NCBI RefSeq assembly: GCF_019703515.2
Contig: NC_059382.1
Span: forward strand, 10,860,001 to 10,924,000
Length of the DNA stretch: 64,000 bases
Reading direction: 5' to 3'
DNA from: Myxocyprinus asiaticus
Lineage: Eukaryota > Chordata > Actinopteri > Cypriniformes > Catostomidae
Within the stretch, counting starts at the first letter, position 1, and every line of letters begins with the position of its first letter. Position numbers and translations under genes: made by a program. Below, in pieces: positions 51,401-55,341 of the stretch. The notes beneath the pieces are model-generated. The model did no database searches and was not told the DNA's origin. It saw only the letters and a program-made list of their open reading frames with translations.

Positions 51401-54400
51401 ACAGCCCTGACAACTTTGAATATGGCTGTCTAGCTGACTCACCATCTCTTTTGTACAGATTCAAGATCATTGTAAGTATGGCCATTGTTAAATGCTTTGC
51501 TCCTTTGAAGAGCATCCTTGCCTGAGTACTGCAGTCCAGGATCAGCTAACAGTAATTTTGAAATTATTTTGCATTCAGGACAAAGCTCAGCCAGAGACTC
51601 AGGCGAGAATATTTGGTAGCATTAGTTTCAATGCTTTCCTTGCTGTAGATGATCCTCAGGCACTTGTCTTGGTGAGGCAGCCAGGCTCTGATGGCTTTAG
51701 GCTTGATTCCACTGCTTTGTTTCAGGTAAGTAAGAAGAAGTGTGTTGTAGAAGCTACATTGCAACTTTACTGCATTACAAGTTACTAAGAAAAATAAGTT
51801 ACATTTACATTTTTTTAAGGGGGCAATAGAGCGGTTTAGGTTGTTGTCCAAAAACCCAGAAGACAGTTAGCATTTTCAAGCCATGGGTGGTTTTATTAAG
51901 TTTTATGGGCAGTTTTAAATATATGAGTAAAATAAGGCCTGTGTTTAAAATTACTTGAAGAGACTTTGAAGTTTTGTTGTATAACATAAATTACACACAG
52001 TCGTACCTCAGACATCAATTTTGAGGCTACTATGTGTTTTAAAAATGCTTGTTGCTATCAAAATGCTAATCAAGGGCTACAACTACCTTGACCATGGGAG
52101 CTATGTACTTTATGAAATGGAAAAGTTCATATTTAGCAATGGGTCTGTAACATGCATTTTTGAAAGACACAACAGCAAAATCCACAATTGAGGTATGACT
52201 GTTTGTATTTTATGTCCAAATAAAAAGGTAATTTTAACCACAGATCTTATTTTACTCATAAATTGAATTACACTATTCTAAAACCAATAGGAAATTCCTG
52301 AGGGAACCCATGGCGAATTAACCTTCCGGGTTTGCCTACAAATTTAATCACGGCTGAACAGCTCTATTTCTTTTTAAATATATACACTGGTGGCCAAATG
52401 TTTGGAATAATGTACAGATTTGGCTCTTATGGAAAGAAATTGGTACTTTTATTCACCATAGTGGCATTCAACTGATCACAATGTATAGTCAGGACATTAA
52501 TAACGTGAAAAATTACTATTACAATTTGAAAAAAAATGTTCAGAACTTCTTAAACTACATCAAAGAGGTCTCATAAAAAAAATCCCCACATGCAGCAATG
52601 ACAGCTTTGCAGATCCATGGCATTCTAGCTGTCAGATTGTCCAGATACTCAGGTGACATTTCACCCCATGCTTCCTGTAGCACTTGCCATTGACTTCTAA
52701 CGCACCTTACAGTCTAGCTGATCCCACAAAAGCTTAATGGGTTTAAGATCCATAACACACTTTTCCAATTATCTGTTGTCCAATGTCTGTTTCTTTGTCC
52801 ACTCTAACCTTTTCTTTTTGTTTTTCTGTTTCAAAAGTGGCTTTTTCTTTGCAATTCTTCCCATAAGGCCTGCACCCCTGAGTCTTCTCTTTACTGTTGT
52901 ACATGAAACTGGTGTTGAGCGGGTAGAATTCAATGAAGCTGTCAGCTGAGGACATGTGAGGCGTCTATTTATCAAAATAGAGACTCTGATGTACTTATCC
53001 TCTTGTTTAGTTGTATATCTGGGACTTCCACATCTCTTTCTGTCCTTGTTAGAGCCAGTTGTCCTTTGTCTTTGAAAACTGTAGTGTACACCTTTATATG
53101 AAATCTTCAGTTTTGTTTTTTTGGCAATTTCAAGCATGTGTAGCTTTCATTCCTCAAAACAATGATTGACTGATGGGTGTCTAGAGAAAGCTGTTTCTTT
53201 TTTGCCATTTTTGACCTAATATTGACCTTAAGACATGCCAGTCTATTGCATACTGTGACAACTCAAAAACAAACACAAAGACAATGTTAAGCTTCTTTTA
53301 ACAAACCAAATAGCTTTAAACTGTGTTTGATATAATGGCAAGTGACTTTCTAGTACCAAATTAACAATTTATCATGATTACTCAAGGATAAGTTGTTGGA
53401 GTGATGGCTGCTGGAAATGTGGCCTGTCTAGATATGATCAAAAATGACTTTTTTCAAATAGTGATGGTGCTGTTTTTACACCTGTAATGTCCTGACTATA
53501 CTTTGTGATCAGTTGAATGCCACTTTGGTGAATTAAACTACCAATTTCCTTCCAAACCAGAATTTTTATTTATTTTTGCAGTCAAAACAGTATTAATCTG
53601 GCACAGAAAGAGTATGACAGCATTAACATCCTTCTATTTTGTGAGAAAATTCCTTTTCTCACAATTTTTCTGTTCGGGTCAAAAAAGGCCCAATAGAGTA
53701 TAGTAGATATACAGCACCTCTCTTTTGATTATAAAAATGAATATTGACATAGGTTTGTTTTTTACACTGAATACAAGCTTTTAAAGTAGCATTTCATCTG
53801 GAAACAGCGCCACCTATATGTTATTGGTGGCACCTTTCTTTTACAGTAGATATACAGTCAGACCTTAAATTTAAGTTTTAAAAAAAGCAGATGACTGGAA
53901 TGCCTACACATTGTATCTGTTTTAAACAATTACAAAATCTTGGTTTATATTCTAAAAGATTTTTATTTCAGAATGTAAATGTCCGTCTGGATGACAAAAT
54001 AATTGCAAAAAAATCACATGGATTTCCATTCAAATATTTCCATGCATACCTAGGGATATCATAGAGACTAGGGGATGGTCTCTTTTGACTCGGGCCAGTA
54101 AATAACCATTTAGTAATGCCCTAGCAACACCATAACAATGCCCTAGTAACTTCTCAAAACACCCTGACATTGCATAAATATGAACAAGTATCATAAGAGA
54201 ATGCAAAGAATCCAAAAGCATTTTTACCTAATAAAAGATTAAGATTTGTTTTTCACCCTTTTTAACTCTTAAATGGGTCAAAAATTACCCGAACATACTG
54301 TAACTTGAGTAATGTAAGGCAAAATTGACACAGAGAGACATTTCTGCTAAATATAACTAATAAAAGTAAAAAACAACCTAATTTATGTAACAGCAGCAGC

Positions 54401-55341
54401 AACAAAATATTTCAGTGCAAAAAAGATGACATAAAATACCTCACAGGTACTCTTGAATGTTTTTTAAAGTTGTTCATTGGAATGAATCATTTGAATGAAC
54501 TGATTCCCAAAAACAGAACTGGACAGTTTGAGTGTGCGTTTGATTATTACCTCAGTTCACTCGGCTGTAAAGCTGTGTGAAATAGAAACCACAGTGTTTT
54601 ATACATTGGAAAAATTAACTCGTTTCTGTTTTTCAAACAGCTGAGCATCTAAGCTTTTGAAAAATAGGCTGCTAAGAAGTCTAGAAAGTTTGTAGCATCA
54701 CTACTTTTAGTTGGTTACTCCACAACACTGGTAAGAAAGACATGTAGTGTCTAAAACACGACAGCAGACACATTAATAGCGTACATTAAGAAATGTATTA
54801 CACTCTAACTTTGCGCCTCTTTGTCCAGGTATCAGCGGGACGGGAGTGGTACATTCACACCATTTACACAGTCCGTTCCAGAGACAATGCTAACAGAGGT
54901 ATTGGGAAAAGGAGCTTAGAGTACCATGTTGTGACAAACACCAATACCTCAATTTCCACCAGACAGTCACGCAACAGAAGGTCAGCAAATGCCGTTCTAG
55001 ATTTGGCTCAGGAAATTGGTGCTGAGAATAGCCGTGGCACAAACATCTTGCATATTGCACTGGACCGCAGCACTCAAAAACATCCCAACCTTAAAAAGGA
55101 ACCCCAAGATGAGGGGATTGTACCCAGAGAACTGAACCACGGAGAAACAAGTGACGATCACCTTGTAATAATCATAGAAATCTTGGTCGGACTTCTCTTT
55201 ACCATACTTCTTATTGTTCTCGCCATTTTGGTTGTGCGATCTAGGAAGGAGAAGAATGTTACTGAGCCCCCCAAAGGCTCCAATAACACAGAGCCTATGA
55301 GGATGCAAGTTCTCGATAGCAACGACAGTTCTGAGGTTTAA
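341..55341 (+). CDS. frem2: frem2, 3' part of gene (20 coding exons, C-terminal ~1,290 residues)
   Basis: FREM2 is a large membrane-anchored basement-membrane protein. With FRAS1 and FREM1 it forms the Fraser complex needed for epidermal-dermal adhesion and fin-fold integrity. Seen here: 20 exons whose phases agree at every junction give one open frame to a TAA at 55339-55341. Order: Calx-beta repeats, conserved C-terminal ectodomain ([31 protein letters not shown]), a basic RNRR site, the block [11 protein letters not shown], a 25-residue hydrophobic helix (55162-55236), and a tail ending DSSEV. The C-terminal blocks and ending match FREM2 better than FRAS1 as I remember them. Human FREM2 has about 24 exons and 3,169 residues, so this would be the last 20 exons; the CSPG repeats lie upstream. 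Paralogue a versus b cannot be decided. Introns hold most of the repeats in the window. Confidence 0.93.
1136..1387 (+). CDS. frem2: frem2 exon: second half of first Calx-beta repeat
   Basis: The acceptor is cttatag before 1136 and the donor gatg/gtgaga. The exon is 252 nt with phase 1 at both ends. It encodes [19 protein letters not shown] followed by the typical Calx-beta ending: an acidic stretch ([19 protein letters not shown]) and a [11 protein letters not shown] strand. The high GC of the exon stands out from the AT-rich intron. Confidence 0.92.
2709..2900 (+). repeat. DIRS copy A left inverted terminal repeat with TATA box
   Basis: This matches the reverse complement of 6535-6690 at the right end and the ends of copies B, C and D. 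It contains TATAAAAGG at 2855-2863, a plausible internal promoter kept in several copies. Function is inferred from the motif only. Confidence 0.75.
2973..3140 (+). pseudogene. DIRS copy A gag-like fragment
   Basis: The frame reads [20 protein letters not shown], then [20 protein letters not shown]. This is nearly the same as the gag C-terminal part of copy B (25721-26209, minus strand) and copy D (38807-39345, minus strand). Only the end of the ORF1 product is left; the rest was lost between the terminal repeat and this point. Confidence 0.6.
3731..4486 (+). pseudogene. DIRS copy A RT N-terminal part fused in frame to RNase H
   Basis: One open frame of 251 residues starts with the DIRS RT finger region ([20 protein letters not shown], then [17 protein letters not shown]). 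After KMLTQ it jumps to the RNase H region ([33 protein letters not shown]). The palm with the YxDD motif is missing, so the polymerase cannot work. The join near 4146 keeps the frame. Comparison with copy C (12050-12450) shows what was removed. Confidence 0.7.
4894..5884 (+). pseudogene. DIRS copy A tyrosine recombinase, one internal stop
   Basis: The tyrosine recombinase joins the circular DNA copy to the target. The frame carries the N-terminal core-binding part ([35 protein letters not shown]) and the catalytic part: Arg in [14 protein letters not shown] at 5717-5728, and the nucleophile Tyr in RFYNL (codon 5824-5826). A TGA at 5711-5713, just before AHSTR, interrupts it; copy D has CGA-type Arg there (LRAHSTR), so this looks like one C-to-T change. 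Apart from this stop the frame continues to TAA at 5882-5884. Confidence 0.75.
6355..6460 (+). repeat. DIRS copy A internal complementary region
   Basis: Bases 6355-6405 are the reverse complement of the element's first ~50 bp. Bases 6406-6460 are the reverse complement of its last ~55 bp. The two meet at gggaa/cgtca. This joint copy of both tips is the signature of DIRS elements and serves in the model for making a circular intermediate. Confidence 0.8.
6535..6735 (-). repeat. DIRS copy A right inverted terminal repeat
   Basis: It reads gaatgagtggttgcatacca through cctccatcagggaacggagg to atgacg at 6735. It is the inverse of the left repeat plus about 50 extra bases at the tip. The reverse complement holds tataaaaggagc at about 6559-6570. 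Confidence 0.75.
6736..11744. other. Intron sequence with no gene; small repeats
   Basis: No exon-like segment was seen. The stretch holds (ATGG)n at 8806-8848 and a shorter run near 9570. About 7680-7876 is the right half of the common palindromic MITE (ending with tgaacaatcctttt). About 10495-10680 holds a decayed relative (tatgactttctttcttctgt). The ORFs are short and lack known domains. Confidence 0.5.
8806..8848. repeat. (ATGG)n microsatellite
   Basis: This is a tetranucleotide run of about ten ATGG units with one change near its end. A short related run lies at about 9569-9588. Confidence 0.9.
11745..12730 (+). mobile_element. DIRS-type retrotransposon, copy C (truncated: terminal repeat plus RT)
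   Basis: It starts with about 85 bp of the left terminal repeat (ttcctatctgtcactcactc), then a T run. It passes directly to RT sequence at 11838, so the gag is deleted. It stops inside the RNase H region near 12730 and has no right end. The RT region is the most complete in the window. Confidence 0.82.
11838..12730 (+). pseudogene. DIRS copy C reverse transcriptase remnant
   Basis: The frame 11855-12310 reads [37 protein letters not shown], the segment [19 protein letters not shown], and [20 protein letters not shown]. The catalytic LDDW (from YLDDW) is present at about 12274-12285 but in another frame after a short deletion. Further pieces ([20 protein letters not shown]) follow in a second frame from 12336. 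Confidence 0.72.
13539..15071 (-). mobile_element. Tc1/mariner element with ~200-bp terminal inverted repeats
   Basis: Both ends read caggtgcatctcaataaatt inward, flanked by TA at 13537-13538 and 15072-15073. The inverted repeats (about 13539-13740 and 14870-15071) are nearly identical over 200 bp. The 1,533-bp element carries a broken transposase on the minus strand. Confidence 0.93.
13818..14770 (-). pseudogene. Tc1-like transposase, frameshifted
   Basis: Tc1 transposases cut and paste DNA at TA sites. The C-terminal frame (13818-14402) holds all three catalytic residues: Asp in LFSDESKF, Asp in FQQDLAPAH and Glu in SPDLNPIEN, with 34 residues between the last two (DD34E). The upstream part lies in another frame (14294-14617, [20 protein letters not shown]), and the extreme N-terminal part to ~14770 has stops. 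The product cannot be made whole from this copy. Confidence 0.85.
15072..17380. other. Intron sequence, nothing recognised
   Basis: This is AT-rich intron. It has an (AT)n run at 15399-15422 and T-rich tracts. No domain, splice pair that fits frem2, or clear repeat with ends was found. Confidence 0.5.
17381..17993. mobile_element. Palindromic MITE (complete copy)
   Basis: The left end AAAGGGATAGTTTACCC is matched by the inverted right end ttgaaccaaccctttaa. The inner parts ATGAAAATTCTCTCATCATT and aatgatgagagaattttcat are also inverse copies. The centre keeps agctcaattacactttc, which lets the interrupted copy at 21354/27830 be aligned. It is non-coding and non-autonomous; the superfamily is not decided here. 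Confidence 0.75.
18060..18510. mobile_element. Decayed relative of the palindromic MITE
   Basis: It shares tatgactttctttctt and acacaaaagaagatattt near the left and gtgagtaaatcatgacagat near the right with the common element. Ends are not sharp. Confidence 0.45.
20126..20699. mobile_element. Second palindromic MITE family
   Basis: Left arm: aaaggaatattccatgttca, then acaagtttagcttaatc. The right arm is the inverse: gcttaacttgtattgaacct. Inner parts such as gccataatgttg and caacattatgcc are also inverted. It is non-coding and ends about 70 bp before a frem2 exon. Confidence 0.65.
20771..20920 (+). CDS. frem2: frem2 exon: first half of second Calx-beta repeat
   Basis: The acceptor is tttataacag and the donor gaag/gtatgt. 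The exon is 150 nt with phase 1 at both ends. It encodes [19 protein letters not shown] and then [20 protein letters not shown], the opening strands of a Calx-beta repeat. It lies 19.4 kb from the previous exon because of repeat insertions. Confidence 0.92.
21681..21900 (+). repeat. DIRS copy B terminal repeat (right end of element)
   Basis: This is inverse to 27330-27509. The TATA box seen in copies A and D reads tatgaaagg here (near 21852), so this promoter-like motif is mutated. Confidence 0.7.
21960..22065 (-). repeat. DIRS copy B internal complementary region
   Basis: Sequence matching one tip (ctcgttccctccatcaggga ... accaggacg) meets sequence matching the other tip (ttccctatctgtcactcact) at 22010/22011. 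This is the same joint as in copies A and D. Confidence 0.78.
23031..23807 (-). pseudogene. DIRS copy B tyrosine recombinase, frameshifted
   Basis: The frame 23232-23807 reads [38 protein letters not shown] and the catalytic Arg region [17 protein letters not shown] frame change near 23231 leads into 23031-23231 ([17 protein letters not shown]), which ends before HxxR. A short deletion is also present in the core-binding part (KVYDTVDGK, where copy A has [17 protein letters not shown]). Confidence 0.75.
24062..24679 (-). pseudogene. DIRS copy B RNase H and connection region
   Basis: RNase H removes the RNA strand after copying. The frame has [20 protein letters not shown] (first Asp), [15 protein letters not shown] (Glu) and [20 protein letters not shown] (Asp). 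It continues to [17 protein letters not shown] and [20 protein letters not shown]. The frame is open over 205 residues, but neighbours are in other frames. Confidence 0.75.
24848..25300 (-). pseudogene. DIRS copy B reverse transcriptase, palm deleted
   Basis: The frame reads [28 protein letters not shown], then directly [18 protein letters not shown] (a short deletion removes the YFIVPKK part). It then passes from QKRIL to GSVCQCW near 24880, removing the motif-bearing palm seen in copies C and D. Confidence 0.68.
25721..26556 (-). pseudogene. DIRS copy B gag-like ORF1, C-terminal part
   Basis: Two frames carry the product: 26242-26556 ([40 protein letters not shown]) and 25721-26209 ([40 protein letters not shown]). 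The same segments occur in copies A and D, so this is a conserved ORF1 product, not chance. Its exact function is not shown by sequence. Confidence 0.6.
26607..27200 (-). CDS. DIRS copy B gag-like ORF1, N-terminal part (197 residues)
   Basis: A true ATG at 27198-27200 opens a 197-residue frame. It has a Cys/His cluster ([33 protein letters not shown]) followed by a Ser/Pro-rich linker and an acidic end. This position just inside the left terminal repeat fits DIRS ORF1. The frame then breaks before the C-terminal part. Confidence 0.55.
   Translation of the reverse strand: MPLGTSTEIRVYFSKREYFSKRAAHTERLFNDAFPLCVIPGCAHYLSPSDSHDHCLSCLGTAHAETAFMDGSCTHCENMSMATMQSRLTSVRKQATPEAPRLGPSTHRYGASAASTGGDLGTPMGPLPLGIPPQTSHSPARSSAPIGLPDESAGSSHGEFDLLFGAHESDELSSAASESGLVQLDAEAFGCGHPVTG
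27330..27509 (-). repeat. DIRS copy B terminal repeat (left end of element)
   Basis: It reads gaatgagtggttgcatacca through cctagtgtcactacatcgac to gacagatagggaa at 27509. In element orientation it includes an A/T-rich aataaaaggagc at the TATA position. Confidence 0.75.
28032..28241 (+). CDS. frem2: frem2 exon: second half of second Calx-beta repeat
   Basis: The acceptor is aacacag and the donor gatt/gtgagt. The exon is 210 nt with phase 1 at both ends. It encodes [20 protein letters not shown], then a segment with [20 protein letters not shown] and an ending [11 protein letters not shown], as expected for the acidic loop and last strands of Calx-beta. Confidence 0.92.
28687..28884 (+). CDS. 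frem2: frem2 exon: first half of third Calx-beta repeat
   Basis: The acceptor is tatccctag and the donor ccag/gtgagt. The exon is 198 nt with phase 1 at both ends. It encodes [20 protein letters not shown], the [19 protein letters not shown] segment and an ending TIVFLPG. Confidence 0.92.
28975..29240 (+). mobile_element. tRNA-derived SINE, split by a small MITE
   Basis: A pol III A box (gtagctcaactggtagagc) and B box (ggtcatgggtttaattccca) lie at the head. The tail reads aagtcgctttagatacaaga, then gtctgccaaatgcataaatg. The body is interrupted at about 29053-29167 by a short palindrome with the ends of the common MITE (agaatagttcacccc, caactatcccttt). Confidence 0.7.
29053..29167. mobile_element. 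Short MITE inside the SINE
   Basis: This is a ~115-bp near-perfect hairpin: cctcatgccatcccagcatg, then agggtgagtaaatgatgaga mirrors the left arm. Ends match the 613-bp palindromic MITE, so it is probably a deleted version. Confidence 0.6.
29328..29492 (+). CDS. frem2: frem2 exon: second half of third Calx-beta repeat
   Basis: The acceptor is gtgtgtag and the donor gaca/gtaaga. The exon is 165 nt with phase 1 at both ends. It encodes [20 protein letters not shown], then [13 protein letters not shown] and the last strand [12 protein letters not shown]. Confidence 0.92.
29800..29982 (+). CDS. frem2: frem2 exon: first half of fourth Calx-beta repeat (GC donor)
   Basis: The acceptor is ttccccag. 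The exon is 183 nt with phase 1 at both ends. It encodes [20 protein letters not shown] through [20 protein letters not shown]. The only donor that keeps the frame with the next exon is gaag/gcaaga, a GC donor with strong flanking consensus. No GT donor in the right place is seen. Confidence 0.88.
30147..30277 (+). CDS. frem2: frem2 exon: fourth Calx-beta repeat, acidic segment
   Basis: The acceptor is ttctgtag and the donor ccag/gtacta. The exon is 131 nt, entering in phase 1 and leaving in phase 0. It encodes [20 protein letters not shown] and then [20 protein letters not shown], ending AEIQ. Confidence 0.92.
30397..30552 (+). CDS. frem2: frem2 exon: end of fourth Calx-beta repeat and start of next
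   Basis: The acceptor is tactttag and the donor cacg/gtaggt. The exon is 156 nt, phase 0 to phase 0. It encodes [20 protein letters not shown] and a segment with [10 protein letters not shown], ending PIVCVT. Confidence 0.92.
30859..32197. mobile_element. DNA transposon derivative with AAAGGTGCA(A/G)TATGTAA inverted ends
   Basis: Left AAAGGTGCAATATGTAA and right ttacatactgcaccttt are inverse with one mismatch. TTAA is found on both sides (30857-30860 and 32196-32199), so a TTAA target is possible. A short frame at 31251-31390 reads [20 protein letters not shown] ... FFLLDR and ends at cag/gtaagc, so it looks like a first coding exon of a transposon gene. The rest has no frame. It is non-autonomous and its superfamily is uncertain. 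Confidence 0.6.
32386..32689 (+). CDS. frem2: frem2 exon: last Calx-beta region ([12 protein letters not shown] segment)
   Basis: The acceptor is attccgaag, a rather weak polypyrimidine tract. The donor is gagg/gtgagt. The exon is 304 nt, phase 0 to phase 1. It encodes [20 protein letters not shown], then [18 protein letters not shown] and [20 protein letters not shown], all close to FREM2 as I know it. Confidence 0.92.
32891..33022 (+). CDS. frem2: frem2 exon: C-terminal ectodomain
   Basis: The acceptor is tgtaatcag and the donor gatg/gtaaaa. The exon is 132 nt with phase 1 at both ends. It encodes [20 protein letters not shown] and ends [10 protein letters not shown]. Confidence 0.9.
33115..33265 (+). 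mobile_element. Decayed tRNA-derived SINE
   Basis: The A-box-like tttagctcaactagtagagc and tail tgctttggataaaagcatgt match the SINE at 28975. The B box is damaged. Confidence 0.45.
33629..33960 (+). CDS. frem2: frem2 exon: C-terminal ectodomain ([13 protein letters not shown] segment)
   Basis: The acceptor is cttgatag and the donor acag/gtgagg. The exon is 332 nt, phase 1 to phase 0. It encodes [20 protein letters not shown], then [17 protein letters not shown], and ends with a highly conserved [20 protein letters not shown] block followed by TIGTDGQ. Confidence 0.94.
33998..34030. repeat. (TTCTA)n microsatellite
   Basis: This is a pentanucleotide run of five to six units with one interruption, about 40 bp after a frem2 donor. 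Confidence 0.8.
34198..34420 (+). repeat. DIRS copy D terminal repeat (right end of element) with TATA box
   Basis: Inverse to 39590-39786. It contains an intact gggtataaaaggagctggt near 34366-34384, as in copy A. Confidence 0.75.
34703..36461. mobile_element. LTR-like insertion with TG...CA ends and 4-bp duplication gctg
   Basis: It begins tgtagcaaattagc and ends acagacgttaca. It is flanked by gctg at 34699-34702 and 36462-36465. Other DIRS copies read straight through here (cccccaacatagttatgag), so the ends are known from comparison. There is no coding frame. It fits a solo LTR of a retrovirus-like element, but size (1.76 kb) is large and family is unknown. Confidence 0.55.
35641..36244. 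repeat. Two-copy tandem duplication of ~305 bp inside the LTR-like insertion
   Basis: Unit 1 (35641-35945) and unit 2 (35946-36244) share gaagaggtaacctccag-type starts (taccaagaaggtaacctcca) and end with ggtgcctggcacggggg. They differ at few positions, so the duplication is young relative to the element. Confidence 0.85.
37112..37860 (-). pseudogene. DIRS copy D tyrosine recombinase, catalytic part open
   Basis: The open frame holds [20 protein letters not shown], the catalytic Arg in [20 protein letters not shown] (His and second Arg) and ARFYNL (nucleophile Tyr), and ends with a normal stop at 37112. All four RHRY residues are present. The N-terminal core-binding part is missing because a deletion joins it to RT-side sequence near 37862. 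Confidence 0.75.
37890..38743 (-). pseudogene. DIRS copy D reverse transcriptase, decayed
   Basis: The frame 38519-38743 has [20 protein letters not shown] and [20 protein letters not shown]. After a stop, 37974-38369 has [16 protein letters not shown] and [20 protein letters not shown]. The catalytic YLDD reads YLND, so one metal-binding Asp is lost. Confidence 0.72.
38807..39345 (-). pseudogene. DIRS copy D gag-like remnant
   Basis: The frame 38807-39244 reads [40 protein letters not shown] and then a region shared with copies A and B. The N-terminal Cys/His part is absent; a deletion links this to sequence near the terminal repeat. Confidence 0.55.
39787..42000. other. Intron sequence, no gene recognised
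   Basis: AT-rich sequence with no domain and no exon that fits frem2. A (TC)n/(AC)n run lies at 41761-41799. Confidence 0.5.
41761..41799. repeat. (TC)n then (AC)n microsatellite
   Basis: A run of nine TC units is followed by AATC and eight AC units. Confidence 0.85.
42001..42430 (+). mobile_element. tRNA-derived SINE (long, fish type)
   Basis: The head is tRNA-like with A box (gggtagctcagcaagtaaag) and B box (gcaagttcaaatccagg). A conserved body follows (agcagccaattggtccggtt, ggatgtcgcggagagtag, ggattgaggcgagtcactat) and it ends near attgggcatgccaaattgg. From memory this body is a common fish repeat. It is transcribed by pol III in the general model. It is not a functional tRNA because the arms do not pair as a cloverleaf. 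Confidence 0.72.
42440..43331. other. Intron sequence with a TAATC/GATTA-rich repeat
   Basis: About 42775-43215 repeats motifs such as agtaatcacattgctaatta, aagtaattaattgaaagt and gtaatcagattata in both directions, which suggests an old palindromic element. Ends could not be set. Confidence 0.35.
43332..43524 (+). CDS. frem2: frem2 exon: C-terminal ectodomain (GC donor)
   Basis: The acceptor is tctatatag. The exon is 193 nt, phase 0 to phase 1. It encodes [20 protein letters not shown], then [20 protein letters not shown], and ends SPPEAELQ. The donor that joins this to the next exon in frame is caag/gcaagg, a second GC donor in this gene. Confidence 0.9.
43629..43733 (+). CDS. frem2: frem2 exon: C-terminal ectodomain (ALYPTSMRI segment)
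   Basis: The acceptor is cgttttag and the donor tcag/gtgtgt. The exon is 105 nt with phase 1 at both ends. It encodes [20 protein letters not shown] and ends LFVTAHS. The intron before it is only 104 nt. Confidence 0.92.
44343..44470 (+). CDS. frem2: frem2 exon: C-terminal ectodomain
   Basis: The acceptor is tcaacacag and the donor tgct/gtaagt. The exon is 128 nt, phase 1 to phase 0. It encodes [20 protein letters not shown], then [19 protein letters not shown]. Confidence 0.92.
44471..46018. other. Intron sequence with a MITE fragment
   Basis: About 44515-44610 (tatggctttcttctttgtgg, aacacaaaaggagatgtt) is a piece of the common palindromic MITE. The rest is AT-rich with nothing recognised. 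Confidence 0.4.
46019..46153 (+). CDS. frem2: frem2 exon: C-terminal ectodomain
   Basis: The acceptor is gtctacag and the donor gcag/gtcatt. The exon is 135 nt, phase 0 to phase 0. It encodes [20 protein letters not shown] and ends [13 protein letters not shown]. Confidence 0.92.
46273..46500 (+). mobile_element. Palindromic MITE, left half
   Basis: It starts aaaggaatagttttcaaaaa, followed by aatttactcaccctcatgtc and tgtatgacttactttctt. Only the left arm is found. Confidence 0.5.
46586..47204 (+). pseudogene. Gypsy gag/capsid with SCAN-like region, frameshifted
   Basis: The first frame (46586-46840) reads [20 protein letters not shown] and a Gln/Glu-rich helix. The second (46830-47204) reads [40 protein letters not shown] and [20 protein letters not shown]. 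This pattern is like the SCAN fold, which is thought to have come from the capsid of Gmr1-like elements. A frame change near 46840 breaks the product. Confidence 0.7.
47469..47700 (+). pseudogene. Gypsy zinc knuckle and protease, active site changed
   Basis: A CCHC knuckle ([14 protein letters not shown], spacing C-2-C-4-H-4-C) is at 47469-47510. Protease follows: [17 protein letters not shown], then LGCSQTSIH. The usual D-S/T-G reads D-L-G, so the catalytic triad is altered even though the frame is open. Confidence 0.7.
48035..48660 (+). pseudogene. Gypsy integrase, truncated
   Basis: The HHCC zinc part is split over two frames: [10 protein letters not shown] (48035-48277) and [11 protein letters not shown] (48286-48606). 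The core has the first catalytic Asp in [11 protein letters not shown] and then [21 protein letters not shown] stop follows PK at 48604. The second Asp region (LTDQGTTF) can be read just beyond, but the Glu region is deleted before 48700. A C-terminal part is found at 48776-48985 ([20 protein letters not shown]). Confidence 0.72.
49200..49780 (+). pseudogene. Gypsy RT fragment joined to RNase H
   Basis: It follows the integrase. The RT piece reads [20 protein letters not shown], then STHLC, and jumps to [20 protein letters not shown]. The YxDD part is therefore missing. RNase H continues with [30 protein letters not shown] and CLAIKWAV. A frame change near 49560 leads to [20 protein letters not shown] and [20 protein letters not shown]. 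Confidence 0.75.
49798..50120 (+). repeat. Gypsy 3' LTR
   Basis: It begins tgtggtggtaggggcatggt right after a purine-rich tract (gtagtgggggta) and ends gacattctac at the duplicated ggtggg. It has an aaaataaat polyadenylation-like signal near 50050. The 5' copy is reduced to its first bases at 46571-46593. Confidence 0.75.
50463..50589 (+). CDS. frem2: frem2 exon: C-terminal ectodomain
   Basis: The acceptor is cacataag and the donor agagg/gtaaac. The exon is 127 nt, phase 0 to phase 1. It encodes [20 protein letters not shown], then [20 protein letters not shown]. The preceding intron holds the gypsy element. Confidence 0.92.
50718..51207. mobile_element. MITE with TTAA duplication and AGAGCACCTATTATGG ends
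   Basis: TTAA at 50718-50721 and 51204-51207 flanks the inverted ends agagcacctattatggtttt and aaaaccataataggtgctct. TTAA duplication with such ends fits a piggyBac-type non-autonomous element. No frame is present. Confidence 0.7.
51284..51471 (+). CDS. frem2: frem2 exon: C-terminal ectodomain
   Basis: The acceptor is tttcatcag and the donor catt/gtaagt. The exon is 188 nt, phase 1 to phase 0. It encodes [20 protein letters not shown], a cysteine-containing [11 protein letters not shown] segment, and an ending [15 protein letters not shown]. Confidence 0.93.
51579..51725 (+). CDS. frem2: frem2 exon: C-terminal ectodomain
   Basis: The acceptor is gcattcag and the donor tcag/gtaagt. The exon is 147 nt, phase 0 to phase 0. 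It encodes [20 protein letters not shown], then [17 protein letters not shown] and an ending LDSTALFQ. Confidence 0.93.
52384..53560 (-). mobile_element. Tc1-like element with catalytic core deleted, copy 1
   Basis: It starts after TA with cactggtggccaaatgtttg and a long arm (cattcaactgatcacaatgt), inverse to 53490-53560. The right tip is lost. On the minus strand 52769-53137 encodes the N-terminal part of a transposase ([40 protein letters not shown]). The part between NWKRVLW and DLNPIE is absent. The sequence also lacks the upstream WGEMS segment in frame. It lies in the last frem2 intron. Confidence 0.72.
53561..54828. other. Intron sequence, no gene recognised
   Basis: It holds an AT-rich stretch and a short minisatellite-like run at 54095-54180 (atgccctagcaacaccataa, caatgccctagtaactt). 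Nothing else is seen before the last frem2 exon. Confidence 0.4.
54829..55341 (+). CDS. frem2: frem2 last coding exon: membrane anchor, tail and stop
   Basis: The acceptor is ttgtccag and the exon runs 513 nt to TAA. It encodes [20 protein letters not shown] and a basic linker with RNRR at 54970-54981, which fits an R-x-[K/R]-R furin-type site by pattern only. Then come [12 protein letters not shown] and a hydrophobic helix of about 25 residues at 55162-55236, followed by positively charged RSRKEK, which gives an outside-in orientation. The short tail ends DSSEV, a class I PDZ ligand. GRIP1 is the known PDZ partner of this family; binding here is inferred. Confidence 0.95.
   Translation, partial: VSAGREWYIHTIYTVRSRDNANRGIGKRSLEYHVVTNTNTSISTRQSRNRRSANAVLDLAQEIGAENSRGTNILHIALDRSTQKHPNLKKEPQDEGIVPRELNHGETSDDHLVIIIEILVGLLFTILLIVLAILVVRSRKEKNVTEPPKGSNNTEPMRMQVLDSNDSSEV

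Noticed and set aside
341..55341. Assignment to FRAS1 rather than FREM2
   Set aside because: Both share this architecture. The blocks near the membrane (RGTNI...HIALDR), the DSSEV end and the fit to about 24 exons with Calx-beta exons near the middle favour FREM2. FRAS1 has many more exons.
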